Origin: Hypholoma sublateritium FD-334 SS-4
Lineage: Eukaryota; Basidiomycota; Agaricomycetes; Agaricales; Strophariaceae
DNA: 64,000 bases
Assembly (NCBI GenBank): GCA_000827495.1
Contig: KN817611.1
Location: 100,111-164,110, forward strand
Direction of reading: 5' to 3'
Numbering within the stretch: position 1 is the stretch's first letter; every line of letters begins with the position of its first letter. The position numbers were made by a program, and so were the translations under genes. Below are positions 10,940-23,497 of this stretch, in pieces. The notes below the pieces were generated by a model. It was not told the DNA's origin. It was given only the letters and a program-made list of their open reading frames with translations, and made no database searches.

Positions 10940-11557
10940 TCTGAATGTCTAAGAGCGCTGGGCACGCCGCTGTGCGTCTTTGGGTGATTACTTTCCGCTG
11001 TGGCACGCGTTTTCTTCGCTGAATTCGACATTCCTCGGGCGCTCTCGAGGCTGCGTCTGTGCGTCCTATTAATGGGAAATTTTGTGCGATGACGATGTTG
11101 TCGAGCCGAAATATGGAGCTCGCCCATCAAGGCGATAAATTCTTATGATGCTAAAGGTATGCGATATATTTTCTGCATTTTATGCGTTCTTCGCGTGGAT
11201 ACACATGCTTTCTGATCACATATGAATGAGTACCCGTGCGGAGATGTTGTAATATGTGTGGTGGCGCATTATCGTGGCTGGGAGCACGAACAATTAAAAT
11301 TCCATTGAGATATCTCGTATCTCAGGAATGGGACTTCGGTATATCGACGCTCGCTCTTTCGCCGCCTTCGATTCTGCATGTGTTTAGTGGCGTTTAATGT
11401 TAAAATGTTGACGGCAATAAACTACTAGTACTATTAATTTTTTCGTGTAGTACTAGAAGTCAAAAATCATTTTCGAGAGATATGGAGATGTTTTTCATGC
11501 CCGTACTTCCGTAAATATGCACATTCTTTTGTTCGTATGCGGCGCGCCCTGCCCGCA

Positions 11558-11640
11558 TGGAAATAAAAATAGCACATCACCGTGAGAATGACCCAGATAT
11601 GGCAACAGCTTTCGGACCACACATAGCCAAATACTCTCCT
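11558..11640 (+). repeat. Repeat head block, copy 1
   Basis: GAAATAAAAATAGCACATCA is followed by GGCAACAGCTTTCGGACCACAC and AGCCAAATAC; the same string order recurs in seven other places. Confidence 0.75.
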
Positions 11641-11804
11641 ACACGCCGCTTTTGCCACCTGCGCGCATCCGCATCATGCAGGCTGCTCTCGGCACATACT
11701 CTGCTTCAGGCTCTCCAACATCGTAAGCTCAACCACTCATTGTCGCTGCGTCCCGTATCCCTCCCCCACGTCGGTATCCGCCCAGCATCTGGCTGTGGTC
11801 GTTA

Positions 11805-11850
11805 CTTCCCATAGACCAAACGCGCGACGCGCGTGAGTGGATAGGGGAAG
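11805..11850 (+). repeat. Palindrome P1, copy 3
   Basis: CTTCCCATA opposite GATAGGGGAAG with core CGCGCGACGCGCG. Confidence 0.65.
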
Positions 11851-12605
11851 TTTACATCCGCAACCAACTAGCTGGACGCCGCCCGTCGTTCTGCGCAGCT
11901 TCCGCCCCTCTCCCGACCACCCGATATCCGCCGATGCTGGTCCATCTCGTCCCTGATGCAGGCCGTCCGCGCGTCTGTGAGGCGTAGTCATGCTCCTGTT
12001 CGCACGTACGCATATGCACATCTCCCGCCTGCATACGGTGCGCCGTGGTCGCCGCCGTCCGCACTGCCCGTCGCTTTCCTTGCGCCGCCTCGTCGGTCAT
12101 GCTGTCTCCCTCCTGCCTCTCCCTCCGCCCATCTGATCTCGATCCCCGTCGCCCATCGCCTCTCCCACGCAGTCCGTTCACCTATTCTCTCCGCTGTGCG
12201 CTGCCTACGCCGCGTGGTCGCACGACACCGTCATGCTCTCGCGCCGGCTTCCCGCGCACCAGCCCTCGCCCATCCGCTTTCAATCAACATCCGCCAATCC
12301 GCGATCCGTAGTGGTTCGGCCGCCTGTGTACATGTACATTGCGTCTGCCGAGCCCTCCGCCCTCCGCACGCTTTGTCGTTCCTGGGCAGCGTGTCCGCTG
12401 CGTTGCACCAAACGCAAAGCGCCGCCACCCCACCCCCGCCTGTGCAGCATGCTCTCAATTCCTCCTCGATCGCTTCGAAGTCACTCAATCCCGCTGTGTC
12501 AGCCCGTGCGGTTCATCCCCTTCTTGGCGGACATGATTCACTCGTGTATGCGTGTCCTAAGCGCGTCGTCGTCGCGCCGCGCCCAGATCCTAATCTACAT
12601 CCCAT

Positions 12606-12650
12606 TGTCCCCACGCCCGGCATGTGCGACATGTACCCGGCGGGGGTATG
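12606..12650 (+). repeat. Palindrome P2, copy 4
   Basis: TGTCCCCACGC, CATGTGCGACATGTA and CGGCGGGGG are kept in order; the last bases of the right arm have drifted. Confidence 0.6.
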
Positions 12651-13340
12651 TGTTGCTCATAGAAATCCGGCTCTGGGCGTGCCGCCGCGGCTCGTTGTGG
12701 TATTGATTTCATGTGGGTTGGCGATTCTGTCGATCGGCCGACGCCTGGAACGCGGATGTGGTGACCATATCGAGGGATAATTAGAGTTTCAGCGGTGCGT
12801 GTACGCCTGAACCTCACTTTTGTCAAGGCTAATTTTCTTTGGGAGATGCTAGCGTGGGCTAAAATGTTCATGGACAATGATTCCTTCGCGCGTATACGTT
12901 TCTCATGCGCGTCTACGCATTGCGCGTGGACACTGCTCGCGGGGCTGTTCGCTGACTGTGGCCCACGATATACTGCACGCGTCAGCAACCGCAGAGGATC
13001 GTCTGAAGGCCTAGACATTTCGCCGCGCGTACGCTCAGCGCCGCTCGGTGCGTCTCGTCTCTGCGTCTGATTCTCGCCCTGACCGTTTCCTTCGGCGCGC
13101 GCTGCGTTCTCAGATACCGAGCCTTCTACGCGCTGATGCCGCATGCTGATCGCCTCTAACGCTTACATACGACGTATGAGAATCATCACGTCTACAAGAT
13201 GTTTGAATTAACGAAACGACAATCACGAGGACATGATATCTGAATGAACCTGCAAGTACACGTTTTACTCATTCCAATTCTCAGTCTCGACGCTATATCA
13301 GACAGTATATTGGCTCTTCTGAATATGAATGAGCTGGGAG

Positions 13341-13410
13341 ACATAAAAATAGAAGATAATTTACTGCAAAGGCTTCTGGCTCATAATACACAGCCAAATA
13401 CAGTCCTCAG
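13341..13410 (+). repeat. Repeat head block, copy 2
   Basis: ACATAAAAATAGAAGAT, then GGCTTCTGGCTCATAAT and CACAGCCAAATAC. Confidence 0.65.
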
Positions 13411-13664
13411 CGTAGCGCATTTTGCCAATTGCATTTCAAGTTGCGCTTCCATCCATCCTCTCCGCCTCACGCTCCACAGCAGAGCGTCGTCGCTGTCGCC
13501 GCATGCGTGCCTCTGCTCACGAGGTATTACCAGACAAGAGCCTCTCTGAACGTACGCCGCCGGGGACGCACCATGTACCGCCATCCAATCGATTAGATTG
13601 GCACCCCCAAAACCCCATCGCCATGCCGCGTCGCCATCCGTCCAGCATATGGCTGTGCATGTTA

Positions 13665-13710
13665 CTCCCCATATGCTGACCGCGCAACGCGCGGGGTTGG
13701 CTATGGGCAG
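13665..13710 (+). repeat. Palindrome P1, copy 4
   Basis: CTCCCCATATGCTGACCGCGC opposite GCGCGGGGTTGGCTATGGGCAG; the flanks TCCAGCA and TGCTGGG can pair. Confidence 0.65.
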
Positions 13711-14106
13711 TTCATCGAAATATAATCAAGTGCTGGGCGGCGCCCGTTGTGCGACCCGCCAATCTGATCGCAGTCGATGTCAGCCCCGTCGTTCCTGTGC
13801 AGCGAATCCGCCCATCTTTCGCTGACGTCGTCCTGCTCCGCCCCATCCGATCTCAAGCAACGTCGCACCCGGCCTTCGCGGTGCAGCCCGCCTCTTCCCC
13901 TCGCACGGTCACATCGTTCCCTGTATGTACGTTCCCTCCCGGCCTAAGCCCGCAGTGCACCCACACTCCCGCCAGCTTTCTCTCCGCGCGTCCCATAGAT
14001 CGGTTGCTTGCTCCCTGCATACATACCTACGCCACGTCATCTGTCCCGTCGTCCGTGCGGCGAACGGCTGCGTGGCCCGACACGTCGAGCTTTCCAAGGA
14101 TTATGC

Positions 14107-14149
14107 TGTCCCTGCGACGCTCCTGCGCGACATGAGTCCTGCAGGGACA
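14107..14149 (+). repeat. Palindrome P2, copy 5 (TGC/GCA subtype)
   Basis: Arms TGTCCCTGC and GCAGGGACA pair perfectly over 9 bp around a 25-base loop. Confidence 0.7.
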
Positions 14150-14757
14150 TCTGGACGTTCTCGAGTGTTGGGCACGCCGTCGTGCGCGCGCTCATCACTG
14201 CGTTTGATCCACCCACGCTCTGGTTCTTCACGCGCGTTTTACAGGCTGGGTCCCCGCGTCCTATTAATGGAAACAATTTCTAATTGCGGATTGTGCGTGA
14301 TGAAATATGGAGGACATCCGTCAACAGGGTGATTTATTCTGGTGGAGAAGGTACATATGGCCGTCAGGCACCTCCGTGCGAGTTTGTTGACCTCTGTAAT
14401 TATAAGTNAAGAGGAGGGTGTGAACCGACACTTCTGAGATGCATTTCGTGTGTTCTTCGCGTAGGTACATGCGCTCTCCGAGATCTAGGATAGCCATACG
14501 GAGATGTTGCAATATGTGGGGTAGCGCTTCACCGTGGCTGGGCATATGAGGAATGGGACTGTGGTATTAGTATTACTTGAGTATTACCCGTATACAACCC
14601 GTATATCAAAGCTCGTGCTTTCGCTGCATTCGACTCTGTGTGTGTTTAGTGGTGTATATGTAATGTTAGAATATAAATTATTATGTGTTTTCGAGTAAGT
14701 ACTGGAAATCGCAAAGCACCTGCGAGTGATTTGTCGTTTTTCATTCGCGTGCCAGCG

Positions 14758-14840
14758 GGAAGTAAAAATAGCACATCATCGTGCGAATGAGCCAGATAGG
14801 GCAACGGCTTCTGGACCACACGCAGCCAAATACACTCCTG
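14758..14840 (+). repeat. Repeat head block, copy 3
   Basis: GAAGTAAAAATAGCACATCA, then GGCAACGGCTTCTGGACCAC and GCAGCCAAATACACTCC, about 3.2 kb after copy 1. Confidence 0.75.
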
Positions 14841-15028
14841 CTTCCAACCACACCGACCGCCTTCGCCTCCTGCGCGCCTCCATACGTAAACCATCCCACC
14901 AGACATGTCCTCCCGGCGCACATGGTGCCTCGGCGTCTCCCAGAATGGTATAACCATTCGTTATAGCCGCTGCACCCCGCATCCCTTTCCCGCGTCGGCA
15001 CTCGCCCAGCAGCTGGACATGGATATGA

Positions 15029-15074
15029 CTTCCCATATACCGAACGCGCGACGCGCGTGAGTGGATAGGGGCAG
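15029..15074 (+). repeat. Palindrome P1, copy 5
   Basis: CTTCCCATATA opposite GGATAGGGGCAG with core CGCGCGACGCGCG; outer flanks CGCCCAGCAG and CTGCTGAGCG pair with one mismatch. Confidence 0.7.
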
Positions 15075-16286
15075 TCGATATTCCATAGCAAAAACTGCTG
15101 AGCGCCGCCCGTCGTGCCTCTCCCGACCACTGCTCCGTCTCGACCCAGATTGGGGTCTTCCGCCTGTCTGTGTGGCTTGGCGATGCTCCTGTGTGCAGGT
15201 ACGTTCCCTCCTGTCTACGATGTGTTATGCTCTCTGACTGCCCGCAGCGCATCTCTCTCTCTCGCTGCTTGTCCGACAATGCGCCCCTTCCACATCTGCC
15301 GCCCGGTCGGTATCCACCATCGTCGTGCCCGTGAAGCCCGTCCGCCTATCCAACCACGCCCCCTGCCCGCCGTCAGCGCAGCCCGCCTGCTCCCGTCGAC
15401 GCGCCGGTCCACTCATTGATATGCGCGTACGCCCCACCCCGCCGCTCCGTCCTGTCCCCTGCACACAACGGCCTTCACTCTCCCTCCCCCGCTTGGACGC
15501 TGCGCGCCGTCCGGTCCGCTGGCGTGCTTCCGCTCTGCCGCTGCCCATCCGGCGTCCATCAACGTCCCCGCTGTCGTTCCCTGTGCAGCCTGGCCGCCCT
15601 TTCCATCACAACGCCACCTCGCTCCCTCTATATGCGCGTCTCTCGCCTGCATACGCCGCGCCGCTCCGTCTGCTCTACGCAAATCGCCCTTCGCTCTCTC
15701 TGCGCCGCCTGGTCGTGCGGCGCCGTCGATCGTACTGTCTCCTCCCGCCTCTCCCTCCACCCATCCGATCTTGATCATCGTCGCCCTCCGGCCCTCCGGC
15801 CCTCCCATCCAGCCCGTCCCCACATTCTCTCGGAGCGTTGATTCGTGCCCTTTGCGCGCCCTACGCCGCATCCTGCTCTCGCGCCGGCTCGCCGCACACC
15901 TGCACTCGCCCATCCGCTCTCAACCAACAGCCGCCGATCCGCGATCCGCGCGGCCTAGTGGTTCGCCCGTCTTGGTACATGTACGTTCCGTCTGCGCCGC
16001 GCCGCGCGCGCGCACTCCGCCGACCGCACGCTTCGTCTTCCCTGGTTGGCACCAATCACAAGCACCGCCACCCCTTCCCCGCATATGCAGCATTCTCGCG
16101 ATGCATCCTCNATCGCTGTTANGCAGCTGCTCCTCCCATCGCCGCGGACGTCGATATCCTTGTCGATATGCACGGCTCACCTATATCCACGTCGCCGGCC
16201 CGTCTTTGCTGCGCACCGCGCCTTCGTTTTTCCTGCACCGCTCCCTCACGCGCCGTCGTTCGCCCAGCGCTCCAAACTAGATGTAT

Positions 16287-16336
16287 CTTCCCATATACCA
16301 CCCGCCCGCCCGCGGCGCGTGGCTGCATATAGGCAA
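16287..16336 (+). repeat. Palindrome P1, copy 6
   Basis: CTTCCCATATACCACCCGC opposite GCGCGTGGCTGCATATAGG; outer flanks CGCCCAGC and GCTGGGCG pair perfectly. Confidence 0.65.
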
Positions 16337-16527
16337 TATGCAGCTTGTAAATGTTGCTGGGCGATTCCGTCGTGCTGTCGTACCCACCCCGCCTATCCGA
16401 TGTCATTCGATCGCGCTCCGTCGTTCTGTGCGCCTCATCTCTTTCTTTTCGTACCTGATTTACTCGTGTATGCGTGTCTCCAGCGCGTCGTCGCCGTGCC
16501 GCACCCAGATCCCGATCTACATTCCTA

Positions 16528-16570
16528 TGTCCCCACGCTACGCATGTGCGACATGTACCGGGCGGAGACA
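16528..16570 (+). repeat. Palindrome P2, copy 6
   Basis: TGTCCCCACGC, centre CATGTGCGACATG and right arm GCGGAGACA; one right-arm change. Confidence 0.6.
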
Positions 16571-17110
16571 TTCTATGATTATTGGATTGGGCTCTGGGCG
16601 TGTCGCAGCGCGTCTTATCGTGCGCCCTCCGCTCTGCGTGTGTTTGGCCCGTTCTCGTGTGGGGCGTCGTCTGGGCTTGCGCGCGTGCTGATTGAATTTA
16701 GGTCCAAGATGCTGTCGCTAGCTCGATGCTTGGAACGCGGGCGTGGTGACCATCTCGAGGGATTATTGGGGTTTTAGCGGTGTATGGACGCCTGAACCTC
16801 ACTTTTGTCTGCGCTAATTTCCCTGTCGAGAGGCTAGCGTGGGCTGCGTGTACATGGACGGTGATTTGCTCGCGTGTATGCGTGTCCCATGCTCATCTGC
16901 GCGTTTCGCGTGGACACCGCTCGTGGTGCCATTCGCTGGTTGTGCCGCTGCTAGGGGATTGTCATGACTCATGTACCCATACTGTACCTGTCAGAGTGTC
17001 ACTGTAGGGTGCACTGGATTGCGAGGCGCTCACAAAGGCCAAGATTCCAAAGGCGAATAACATGTGAAGATATTAGGAAAAGTTTTGATACAACATATGC
17101 CACTGAAACG

Positions 17111-19204
17111 TTACTTCCTGAACAGCCGTGACAGGGATGATGTTCCCTCGTCTTCTCGCCCAATCCCTGCCTCCTGCGCCTCACTTTCACGCCATTCTGT
17201 GGATTTGAACATCGTCCTGAAGATCTTGCGGGTTGACGAAGATTTTTTCTTGATAGCTCGCCATATCTCCTTGATCGCTGTGATTCTCAACCGGTCCTCT
17301 CCTAGCACCACCATGTTTTCCATCAGTTAAAATTTCTGTCTCTATTGGTGCAGACTCACTCTCAATTTGCCTCAGGATATGCGAGATGTCGTGATTTCTT
17401 ATCTCATCCAGGTTACCCGGTTTATTCTTACTGATGAAACGGACAATGACATTGAGCTGGTGCTGATAAACGGCGCCACCTGGTCCGTCGCCGAAGTCCT
17501 GCGTGATAGTCAGCGTTTTTGAGGAGAGCCATATTGACTTGTGTCGCACCAATCTTTGAACACACCGGAGATAGTAGGAACACTCATCAGTCCTCATGTG
17601 GTTTCCAACGTTGTATGGATTGTAGGCAAGTACATGATCTTGCAATTCAGGGGTTACTTCTGCTTCGGTGAGGTACATGTCAACTGGTATGTAGCCTGAA
17701 AAACATACAATGAGATAAAAATGATAACATGTCAATTTATAAGCTTACGTCGATTACCATGTGCCACCACAAACTTATATGCCATCACCGACAGGCGAGT
17801 GGACCAAGTGGAACGATTGATGTAGTATTCCTGAGAGCGTTCTCTATCACAGAGGAAATCTGGAAGTGAGGCATGAAGAAATCGTATACGCGCTGCACTT
17901 GAGTCGACAACTGACTGCAGAGGAGATAACGCAACATAAACTTCGGCAGTCTTCAGTCCAACAAATTCAGCGCAATCCTCCACATAAGCAGAACTGAGGG
18001 TGAGCATTGTCCATGCCAAAATGAGGGAGGTTACTTCGAGATCTGGAACCTGGGAGAAAATGTGCTGGTACAAAGCATCGAGCTGCGCAAACGGAGTAAG
18101 CGCACCACGAGGTTGAAGCCCACGAACAATGTTGAGCTGCTGCTCAGGGTGGAGACCTAGCATAGAGCAGAATTTGATGACAACCGACGCGTAAATGAAT
18201 TGACCGGATGATTTCACGACAATTTCCTCCACTTCAGCCAGCGCGGGCCAATTGTCATCAAGGAAGTGACCAAACGGGTGGGTAGTCTTTATCTTGCTGA
18301 ATGAATCACTTAGGAACAAGCGAATATCATTATCCGGGAGGTAGTGGCCATCCAAAGGTAAGCGCAAAGTGATGTTCGTAACCTCAGGCGATCTGAAGGC
18401 CGCGGTGAGTTGGGCCTCATTGCGACTTGCAAAGAACGCGATTGCGGGAAAGTTATTGGAGCGCACGAAATCAGTAACAATGCGGATGAGGTCGGCCTGA
18501 TCATCTTTATCATCACACTCGTCCACACCATCAAAAAGAAAAACCAGAGTGTTCAAATGTATGAAACTGCGCTTCAGTTCGTGGAGGGGGCCAAAGATCA
18601 GGAATTCGAATTGTGTTTTGAGAGATTTCGTGAAAATGAGTGAATCTGACTCGATTCTGGGAATAATGATTGGCTTCAGGTCAGGTATACTCTGAAGGAG
18701 CTGATGGACAAGCGTCGCGACGAGAGGCTTTATGTTATTTCGAGTGGAATCCGTGCGGAAAAAGAAGAAGCGGGCGATAGGGATGTTCCTTTCGATGCAC
18801 AACTCCACGATGGACCGGCCGATCGCGGACTTCCCAGCTCCCGCGGCGCCGTTGAGCCATAAGACCCATTGAACCCTAGTGATGGTGAGGATGATCCAGT
18901 TCATTATCTGTTCCAAGACGGCCTTTCGAGTATTCGGATGGCACTTGGGCGCATCGACATGCTCCTGCGAGTCGAACGCCGACGTAGCTACGTGCGCCTG
19001 CAGATGCTTGAATCCATCTGCGCACCGTATATCAGTACTACGGATTATGTGATTGAAAGCCAGCGCACCGTCCGCTTCGTGGCAATTATGCACGCTTTGA
19101 GGCTGATTGTGCTGCACGAAATTCCCGCCGTTTATCTGCACGTTACTTCCAGCTCCGGACTGGAAAACCCCCCTAGATTGATGCAGATTACGGTTGGAGA
19201 GCAT
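17111..19204 (-). CDS. NACHT-domain NOD-like protein, copy 1 (complete)
   Basis: Signalling P-loop NTPase of the STAND class, of the kind used in fungal self/non-self recognition and cell death. Three exons fit: 19204-17749, 17695-17360 and 17301-17111, giving 660 residues; both introns have GT..AG ends. The start is the ATG whose following residues match copy 3. Residues 12-32 carry GVFQSGAGSNVQINGGNF, a motif class seen at the N-terminus of basidiomycete NACHT proteins. Then come CHPNTR (88-93), Walker A GAAGAGKS (119-126), FFFRTDSTRNN near 148, Walker B LVFLFDGVDECDD (220-232) and FFASR. There is no WD40, ankyrin or TPR repeat. Exons 2-3 form a C-terminal module with GDGPGGAVYQHQL and a basic tail ending LSRLFRK, shared with copies 2-4. 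This is the only fully open copy in the window. Confidence 0.85.
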
Positions 19205-19408
19205 TGGGTGACGATTTTCTGCCAACGACGATGAGGTGGGGGTGAGAGTGAGCGACGTACGTGCCAGCGCTGCTGTACTAGTACTACACAGCCCCATACA
19301 TGCACGGCACACAGCCTCGTGCCAACGCTGTGTTAAAATAGCGATACTTGGGGGTGTTAAGATCAATGCTATTTTTGCTGCACTGCTGTGTTCGCACTGC
19401 ACGCGCAA

Positions 19409-19485
19409 GAGAAATAGAAATAACACGACATCTTAGCTTCTCCAGACTACACAGTGGGACACACAGCCAGATACCATCCTAAGCA
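19409..19485 (+). repeat. Repeat head block, copy 4
   Basis: GAAATAGAAATAACACGAC, then ACACACAGCCAGATACC, directly 5' of NACHT copy 1 and in opposite orientation to it. Confidence 0.65.
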
Positions 19486-21174
19486 TTCGGCGAAAACGAA
19501 CGTGAATTTCATCCTTCCATTCCCCATGTCCGCACAGCACCCGCCGCCTTCTCCACCTGCGCGTCTCCTCCAGTAAGGCATCTTGCTCTGCAGGGAGCTC
19601 CGGGAGCGTCCGCCATCGCGGAGTCTACCAGCATAGGTTTGGTTCTGTAATGGAGTAGTAGGCGCGGAGCGAGAGAACAGCAAGCCGCTCTATGGAGCAC
19701 CAAACGTTGCATAATTCCCACGTCCGCGCCCAACTCCCCGCGCGCGCCCAACGACCTCAAATATTAAAATCACTCAATATACGTGACTGGAAGCACGATC
19801 ACACCACGTATAAACTATATAGAATTTCAAATAAATGATTTGCAATAGTATCAGGCTCGATAAACCCAAACAAAACCTGTTGAAATCATGGGCGGAAAGA
19901 AATGCCCCAGGTAAAATACCTTAAAGTCAAATCTAATTCTTGTAATTTGATGTCAGTCACGAAATGATTCAGCTTCTTGTCTTACTACGATATATAACCA
20001 AAAAAACAAACCCAAATACACGTTTGAAGTGCTTCCAACGTGCTAGATATATTGTTCAAGGTCATAAATAAGTTTTAAGAAACAGAGTCCCGCATGACTC
20101 TGGTGCTTCTCCTGTGTCATATCACAATTTTAATGATACCACGGCCTGCCCTCCCCTCCGTCTCCCGCTTGCCTGCGCCCCGCCCTGCCCCGCCACTCCG
20201 TCTCCTCTGCTCACACCACCTTCCGCCCTCCTCCCGCCGCTTGGACGTGCATCGCAACGTTTCCTCGGCCCCCTTATGCATGTCTCCCGACCGCATACGC
20301 CGCGCCGCTCCGGCCCTCTACATGAGCCGCCCTTCGCTCTCTCTGCGCCACCTAGTCGTGCCCCTCCCGTAGAGACGCCAGCCCACTGTGACTCCCGCCG
20401 CTCCGTCCTCTGCACACTCCGCCATCGCTCTCATCCCGCCACTTGGATGCTGCGCGCCGTCCGGCCCGCCAGTCCGTCCACGTTTCCCCTCCCGGCGTCG
20501 CCTCGCTTCCCCCCTATATGCACATCTCCCGCCGGCATACACCGCGCCGCTCCTTCCCCTCTATATGAGCTACCCATCCCTATCTCTGCGCCGCCTCGTC
20601 GTACGGCGCCGTCAGTCGCACTGTCTCCCTCCTTGACCCATCCAATCTCGATCGCCCCCGCTCCCGTCCCTGGATTTCAGCCCGTCCACCATTCTCCCGG
20701 AGCGATGATCCGCTCCCTTTGCTCTCCCTACGCCGCGTGGCCGCACGACACCGCCGTGCGCTCGTGCCTGCACTTGCCCATCCGCTCTCAACCAACGCCC
20801 GCCGATACGGGATTCGCGGGTCCTAGTGTCTCGCACGCCGGGGTATATGTACCCCTTTGTCCGTCGCACACGCCGCCCACCGCCCGCTTCATCGTTCCGG
20901 CGCCGCGTATCCGCTACGTAGCACCAATCACAAGCACTGCCGCCCCGCACCTGCCCGTGCAGCATTCTCTCGATGGCTCCTCAACATTCAATTGCTGTCA
21001 TGCCGCCCGTCCGCCCATCGCCGCGGACGTCAACTCTTTTTATCGTGTGCACGGCTCACCTATATCCACGTCCCCGCCCGGCTTCGCTGCGCGCTGCGTT
21101 TGCGTTGTCCCGGCGCCGCTCCTGTGGCTCCCGCGACGTCGTTCGCCCAGCGCTACACTCCAGAGTGGGCGTAA

Positions 21175-21220
21175 CTCCCCGCATACCGCCCGCGTGAGGG
21201 GGGTGGCGGTATATGGGTAG
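21175..21220 (+). repeat. Palindrome P1, copy 7
   Basis: CTCCCCGCATACCGCC opposite GGCGGTATATGGGTAG; ATACCGCC/GGCGGTAT pairs perfectly, where other copies have ATGCCG/CGGCAT. Confidence 0.75.
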
Positions 21221-21374
21221 TTTTAGTTCTAAGTTGGAGTAGGACGCTGCGCGATTCTCGTCGTCCTGTCGTGATATCATTCGATCGCGCTCCGTCGACC
21301 TGTGCGGCTCATCCCCTTCTTCGCGGACCTGATTCACTCGTATATGCGTGTCTCCAGCGCGTCGTCGTCGCGCC

Positions 21375-21476
21375 GCGCCCAGATCCCGATCTGCATCTGA
21401 TTGTCCCCGCGCTGCGCATGTGGAACATGTAACCGGCGGGGGACATACATCTTCGGGAAGTTCTGGCTCTGGGCGC
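21375..21476 (+). repeat. Palindrome P2, nested copy 7
   Basis: Outer arms GCGCCCAGA (21375-21383) and TCTGGGCGC (21468-21476) pair perfectly; inner arms TGTCCCC and GGGGACA at 21402-21445. Confidence 0.75.
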
Positions 21477-21999
21477 GCCGCCGCGCGTCTCCTCGTGCGT
21501 ATTCTAAGTTCTAGTTCCACTCTCCGTGTTTGGCCCGCCTGAGCGCGGGGTCGATGATTCTGTCGATCGGTCGACGACTGGAACGCAGGTGTGGTGCCCA
21601 TTTCGAGTAATCATGCGGTGTGTGGACGCTTGGCCCACTTGTGTCTGTGCTGACCGTGCTTTGGGTGTGCCGGCGTGGGCTGCATGTGCATGGACAATGA
21701 TTCCTTCGCTTGTATGCGTGTACTTACTCCCATCGACACGTCGCGCGTGCATATCGCTCGTGGTGCTGTTCGCTGACTCTGGGCCACGATATGCTGCACG
21801 CAGCGGGAGCCGCCGGGGATCGTCTGAAGGCTTAGACATTTCGCCACGCGTACGCTTAGCGCGGCTCGGTGCGTCTCCTCTCTGCGTCTGATTCTCACCC
21901 TGACCGTCTCCTTCGCTGCGCGCTGCGTTTCCGTACACCGAGTTTCCACGCGCTAATGGCACATGCTGCATGCTATGAGCTATAGGTGGTGTGGTTTCA

Positions 22000-22690
22000 T
22001 GACGCGGATGCCTCTCTTAATCGACGGTAATCGTCCCAACTAATCATTCTCACAGGAAAGAGTCGAAGCGTACGCATGTACGTGTGACCGCAGCGCCGCC
22101 AGAATGCGCCGCATCGTGACCCTCGTGCGTCCCACTTTGAATCGACACCATATGGTGCGAAATCGTTAGCGCCCGTGTAGCCGGCGAGATGGGTCTGAAG
22201 GATGAGATACCGCACGCGCGTAGGAGACACGGTACCCCATTCTGCGTCGCATGTTTGAGCTCATACGCGTCCCAGACACCTGGGTAACATTCAGTGTAGA
22301 ACATTCAAATCGTCCGTTATCATTTATTCTAGCGATAGGGTGGTTTGGTGGTTGATACTTGCCTGCGGCTGTAACTTCCGCTGTAGATTGGGAGTGGGAC
22401 AACACTTCTCCTACATACGTCGGAATATTTCTCTTCGTTGTCAGATGTATTATGCTAAGATTTAACGCGTTGACGGGCCTCAACCTTTCCCTGTAAGTAC
22501 TGGGTGTTGGCTCTCGATTCAACCCAGAGGTGGCGGACGCGCTCTGAACACTCGATGGGACAGATGTAAGTAGTATTCAGAATTTTTCTGAGTGAGAGTG
22601 GACTTCACTATTGTCTGTGGTCGCTTCAAGGACCCATAATACTTATGTGCAGGTAGCGAAGATGGCTATTACTATCCAGTTGATCTCGAG
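22000..22690. other. AT-richer insert inside the repeat array
   Basis: This segment does not follow the order of the repeat unit, and the unit resumes at about 22735. Open frames on the - strand (to 118 codons) show no recognisable motif. It may be an inserted element or the remains of a host segment. Confidence 0.35.
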
Positions 22691-22915
22691 ATGCCTAGTT
22701 GAAAGTAACGCTCGCTTGGCGACGGTTAGATCCATGCTGCTGGGCAATTCCCGGCGTGCTGTCGCGCCTACACCGCCCAGCTGATATCACTCGATGTCTC
22801 TCCGTCGTCCCGTGCACCCCATTCTCCTCTTTTCGTGGCCCTGACTCGCTCTCCTATATACGTTTCTCAAGCGCGTCGCCGCCGCGCGCCTCGCCCAGAG
22901 CCCGATCTGCATTCC

Positions 22916-22959
22916 TGTCCCCACGCTGCGCATGTGCGACATGTAACCCGTGGGGGACA
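22916..22959 (+). repeat. Palindrome P2, copy 8
   Basis: TGTCCCCACGC, CATGTGCGACATGTA, TGGGGGACA; arms pair over 7 bp. Confidence 0.65.
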
Positions 22960-23497
22960 TTCTATGTTTATTGGATTGGACTCTGGGCGTGTCGCCGCGC
23001 GTCTTGTCGTACGCCCTCCGCTCTGTGTGTTTGGCCTGTTCTCGTGTGAGGCGTCGTCTGGGCTCGCGCGCGTGTTGACGTGATGTAGGTTGATGATTAT
23101 GTCGCTCGCTCGATGCTTGGAACGCAGGTGTGGTGACCAACACGAGGGATTATCGGGGTTTTAGCGGTATGTGGACGCCTGAACCTCACTTTTGTCGGCG
23201 CTAATTTCCCTGTGGAGATGCCAACGGGGGCTGCGTGTAAAAGGGCGGTGATTCGCTCGGGTGGATGCGTGTCCCATGCTCATCTGCGCGCTGCGTGTGG
23301 ACACCGCTCGTGGCGCCATTCGCTGGTTGTGCCGCTGCTGGGGGATCGTCATGACTCATGGACCCATACTGTACTTGTCAGAGTGTCACTGTAGGGTGCA
23401 CTGGATTGCTAGGCGCTCACAAAGGCCAAGATTCCAAAGGCGAATAACATGTGAAGATATTAGGAAACGTTTTGATACAACATATGCCACTGAAATG

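Larger units (their letters stand above)
9520..16995 (+). repeat. Hairpin-repeat array, block 1
   Basis: Degenerate, GC-rich units on the + strand. Recurrent landmarks are a head block (ATAAAAATAGC..CAGCCAAATAC), palindrome P1 with GCCCAGC before and GCTGGGC after it, palindrome P2 (TGTCCCC..GGGGACA), and a tail containing GCGTGGGCTGCGTGTACATGG. The stretches 11040-11960 and 14250-15180 are parallel copies, giving a period of about 3.2 kb. Long open frames on the + strand come from low purine content: the frame is not kept between copies. No gene is called. Confidence 0.75.
19486..23400 (+). repeat. Hairpin-repeat array, block 2
   Basis: Continuation of the array on the + strand. Two tandem units of about 245 bp lie at 20160-20640 (each with CCGCATACGCCGCGCCGCTCC-like strings and CCCTTCGCTCTCTCTGCGCC or a variant). 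P1 and P2 copies follow, then the tail block. 19750-20100 is AT-rich and featureless. 22000-22690 is a different, AT-richer segment. The last 900 bp (from about 23180) match 16790-17700 and extend into NACHT copy 2. Confidence 0.7.

Noticed and set aside
20114..21220. 368-codon open frame on the + strand
   Set aside because: Same reason; it runs across tandem subrepeats and palindrome P1, and other copies of the unit have stops in this frame.
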